Assembly (NCBI GenBank): GCA_005217565.1
Contig: SJCO01000005.1
Coordinates: 186,001-250,000 of the forward strand
Reading direction: 5' to 3'
DNA: 64,000 nt
From: Puteibacter caeruleilacunae
GTDB lineage: Bacteria > Bacteroidota > Bacteroidia > Bacteroidales > Prolixibacteraceae
Part shown: one piece after another, positions 62,527 to 64,000 of the stretch
How the letters are laid out: the number at the start of each line of letters is the position of its first letter
Numbering within the stretch: the stretch's first letter is position 1
Translations under genes and position numbers: made by a program
Notes under the pieces: model-generated
Told to the model about the DNA's origin: nothing
The model's input: only the letters and a program-made list of their open reading frames with translations
The model's database searches: none

Positions 62527-63026
62527 GTTCGGCTAGCGCCTCAAGGTTCCATTCAAAGAGGTACATCTGGAAGCATCCGATAGAACTTATAGCGTGTTGG
62601 TGTTTTGACGTTCCAGATTGTGCCTAGATGTTACTTTCTCGGTAGGTTTTAAACCTCATAGAACTCAAAGGAAGCACAGAGTTCACAGAGAATAAAGCTA
62701 ATGCATCAGCAAGCTGACCCACAGCTTTAGAACACAGAGACGTTCTTAGTTGCAGCCGTTTGGGGCGGCAAATGTTTGTAGCAATAAAGGATATAAATAA
62801 CCACCTCTCACCCCGTAACTTCAGCGCACCATCGGCCTCTTGAAAAAAGGGAGTGATTTAGCAGCGGTTTGGTTAGTGAGATTGGGTAACTGAGAACTTT
62901 ATTCGTAGATCCCCCAGCCGAACTTAGCAAACGCAGTAAATCGATTGCTTTTTCAGGCAGCCTTGACTTTTTTGCTTCGTTTTTGTGGTAAAACAAAAAT
63001 GAAGAGCCAGTCCGGCTGGAGGACAT
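62527..63026 (+). repeat. Composite intergenic repeat, copy B (noncoding)
   Basis: This fills most of the 595-bp gap between the HAD gene and glmS. It has GTTCGGCTAGCGCCTCA (62527-62543), a decayed paired repeat (ATCTGGAAGCAT 62565-62576 and AACTTATAGCGT 62584-62595, then GTTGG), and a block 62761-63026 that aligns with 48579-48923 in the same orientation. The best-kept segment, CAGGCAGCCTTGACTTTTTT, is at 62955-62974. It ends with AGCCAGTCCGGCTGG just past the glmS stop codon and may act as its terminator region. No gene is seen; two short minus-strand frames here are considered spurious. Confidence 0.7.
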
Positions 63027-63029
63027 TAA

Positions 63030-64000
63030 TTATTCTACCGTAACAGACTTGGCCAGATTACGGGGTTGATCCACGTTGCATCCTCTTGCTAATGCCATAT
63101 GATATGAAAACAGCTGTAATGGTATTGCCGATGTTATAGGCGACAATAAATCAATAGTCTTCGGTATCTCGATACAGTGATCAGCAATTGCTTTTATTTC
63201 AGTATCACCTTCATTAACTATAGCAATGATTTTACCTTTACGAGCTTGTATCTCTTTGATGTTAGAAATCATCTTGGAGTAATTCTCCTGGTCTGTGGCT
63301 ATTGCAATAGTCGGAAAATTCCAGTCGATCAATGCAATAGGACCGTGTTTCATTTCCGCACCAGGGTATCCTTCAGCATGAATATATGAGATTTCCTTCA
63401 ACTTTAATGCCCCTTCTAAGGCACTAGGGAAGTTTACTCCTCGTCCCAGATATAAGAAATTGTTTACATAGGCATATTTCGATACGATACTTGTAATCTG
63501 TTCGTCGAGCTGACTACCCAGGTTGTTTATCGTAACAGGAAGTGCATGTAATGCATCTACCAATGCTGATGTGTCGTATGTTTTTTCTCCTTTTAGATTG
63601 GCCAAAAAGATAGCTAATTGGAAGAAGATCGATATTTGTGAAGTATACGCCTTTGTTGAGGCAACTCCCACTTCAGTGCCAGCATTTAGGAACAATTGTG
63701 CATCAGTTTCACGTGTAATGGTAGAGTGTGGAACATTACATATCGCGATGGTTGTTGCACCTGATGCTGCAGCCATGCTATTCGCAGCCAATGTATCTGC
63801 AGTTTCTCCCGACTGTGAAACAGAGATCACTACGTCTCCTTTGCGAATTACAGGATTACGGTATCTGAACTCAGAAGCATATTCTACTTCTACCGGAATA
63901 CGTGCAATACGTTCAATAAAGTATTCTCCTACCAATCCAGCGTGCCATGACGTACCACAAGCAGATACAATGATTCTGTTTGCGTTGATTAATGTCTCTG
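63030..64000 (-). CDS. glmS: Glutamine-fructose-6-phosphate aminotransferase (isomerizing), C-terminal part, truncated by window edge
   Basis: The frame is open to the right edge of the window. The first visible residues (ETLINANRIIVSACGTSWHAGLVGEYFIE) belong to the first SIS domain, so the apparent start at 63935 is an internal codon and the glutaminase domain lies off-window. The enzyme makes glucosamine-6-phosphate from fructose-6-phosphate and glutamine, the first step of UDP-GlcNAc synthesis. SVSQSGETADTLAA, NVPHSTITRETD, GTEVGVASTKAYTSQ, YLGRGVNFPSALEGALKLKEISYIHAEGYPG (split by known SIS helices) and the terminal DQPRNLAKSVTVE are all diagnostic. It is transcribed toward repeat copy B. 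Confidence 0.96.
   Translation of the reverse strand, partial: ETLINANRIIVSACGTSWHAGLVGEYFIERIARIPVEVEYASEFRYRNPVIRKGDVVISVSQSGETADTLAANSMAAASGATTIAICNVPHSTITRETDAQLFLNAGTEVGVASTKAYTSQISIFFQLAIFLANLKGEKTYDTSALVDALHALPVTINNLGSQLDEQITSIVSKYAYVNNFLYLGRGVNFPSALEGALKLKEISYIHAEGYPGAEMKHGPIALIDWNFPTIAIATDQENYSKMISNIKEIQARKGKIIAIVNEGDTEIKAIADHCIEIPKTIDLLSPITSAIPLQLFSYHMALARGCNVDQPRNLAKSVTVE

Noticed and set aside
62808-63026. Minus-strand open frame of 72 codons in repeat copy B
   Set aside because: It also translates the repeat. The short shared stretch with copy A (LLN-SLFS-GR) follows from nucleotide homology of the repeats rather than from a protein.
63030-63935. Start of glmS at 63935
   Set aside because: The codon is TTG inside the SIS domain; SACGTSWHAG lies in frame before it, so the gene continues past the window edge.

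Overview
The window looks like chromosomal DNA of a glycan-degrading member of the Bacteroidota, probably a marine Bacteroidia of the Marinilabiliales type. The lineage below phylum is inference. Direct signs are AT-rich DNA, repeated SusC/SusD gene pairs, ECF sigma/FecR pairs, promoters fitting the Bacteroidota pattern (TTG, about 20 bp, TAnnTTTG), A-rich leaders instead of strong Shine-Dalgarno sites, and a type IX secretion (Por) sorting domain. I saw no rRNA, tRNA, CRISPR array or insertion sequence.

Layout. 1-5.3 kb: the 3' part of a sulfatase, a CE6-type acetylesterase, an NhaC-type Na+/H+ antiporter and a lipoprotein sulfatase. 5.5-12.7 kb: PUL 1 (ECF sigma, FecR, SusC, SusD). 12.7-17.3 kb: a small secreted protein, a large secreted toroid-like protein of unknown family, and a DUF2961/GH172 protein. 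17.4-29.6 kb: PUL 2 (sigma, FecR, SusC, SusD, a DUF4959/DUF5126/DUF5000 lipoprotein, a DUF4998 lipoprotein, and a DUF2961/GH172 enzyme with a T9SS tail). 29.7-41.3 kb: PUL 3 (sigma, FecR, SusC, SusD, DUF4959-type lipoprotein, then a small membrane protein and a GH20 hexosaminidase). 41.4-48.3 kb: a HigBA-like toxin-antitoxin pair, a GHL10 glycosidase-like protein, a GntR/FCD regulator divergent from a large FAD/Fe-S 2-hydroxyacid dehydrogenase, and a CGGC protein. 49.1-58.9 kb: PUL 4 (sigma, FecR, SusC, SusD, DUF4959-type and DUF4998 lipoproteins). 59-64 kb: housekeeping-like genes (lipocalin-sized protein, ArsC/Spx-like protein, M28 peptidase, HAD phosphatase) and the 3' part of glmS.

How it works together. 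Each PUL has its own trans-envelope switch: a SusC with an N-terminal STN domain would signal to FecR, which controls the paired sigma factor. SusC/SusD and the extra surface lipoproteins would bind and import oligosaccharides. Sulfatases, the acetylesterase, GH172 proteins and GH20 would strip sulfate, acetyl and sugar caps. The substrate is not proven; sulfatases plus GH20 fit a sulfated, N-acetylhexosamine-containing glycan. PULs 2, 3 and 4 are paralogous, and their SusC genes share long identical nucleotide tracts.

The most notable observation is that all four susC leaders have the same antisense layout. A TAnnTTTG element on the minus strand ends exactly on the A of the susC ATG. About 45-80 bp further along is a hairpin followed, on the minus strand, by a U-rich tract. 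This predicts four short cis-antisense RNAs, one per PUL. A second notable signal is a degenerate composite intergenic repeat, present as two long copies (48.3-48.9 kb and 62.5-63.0 kb), with short pieces elsewhere.
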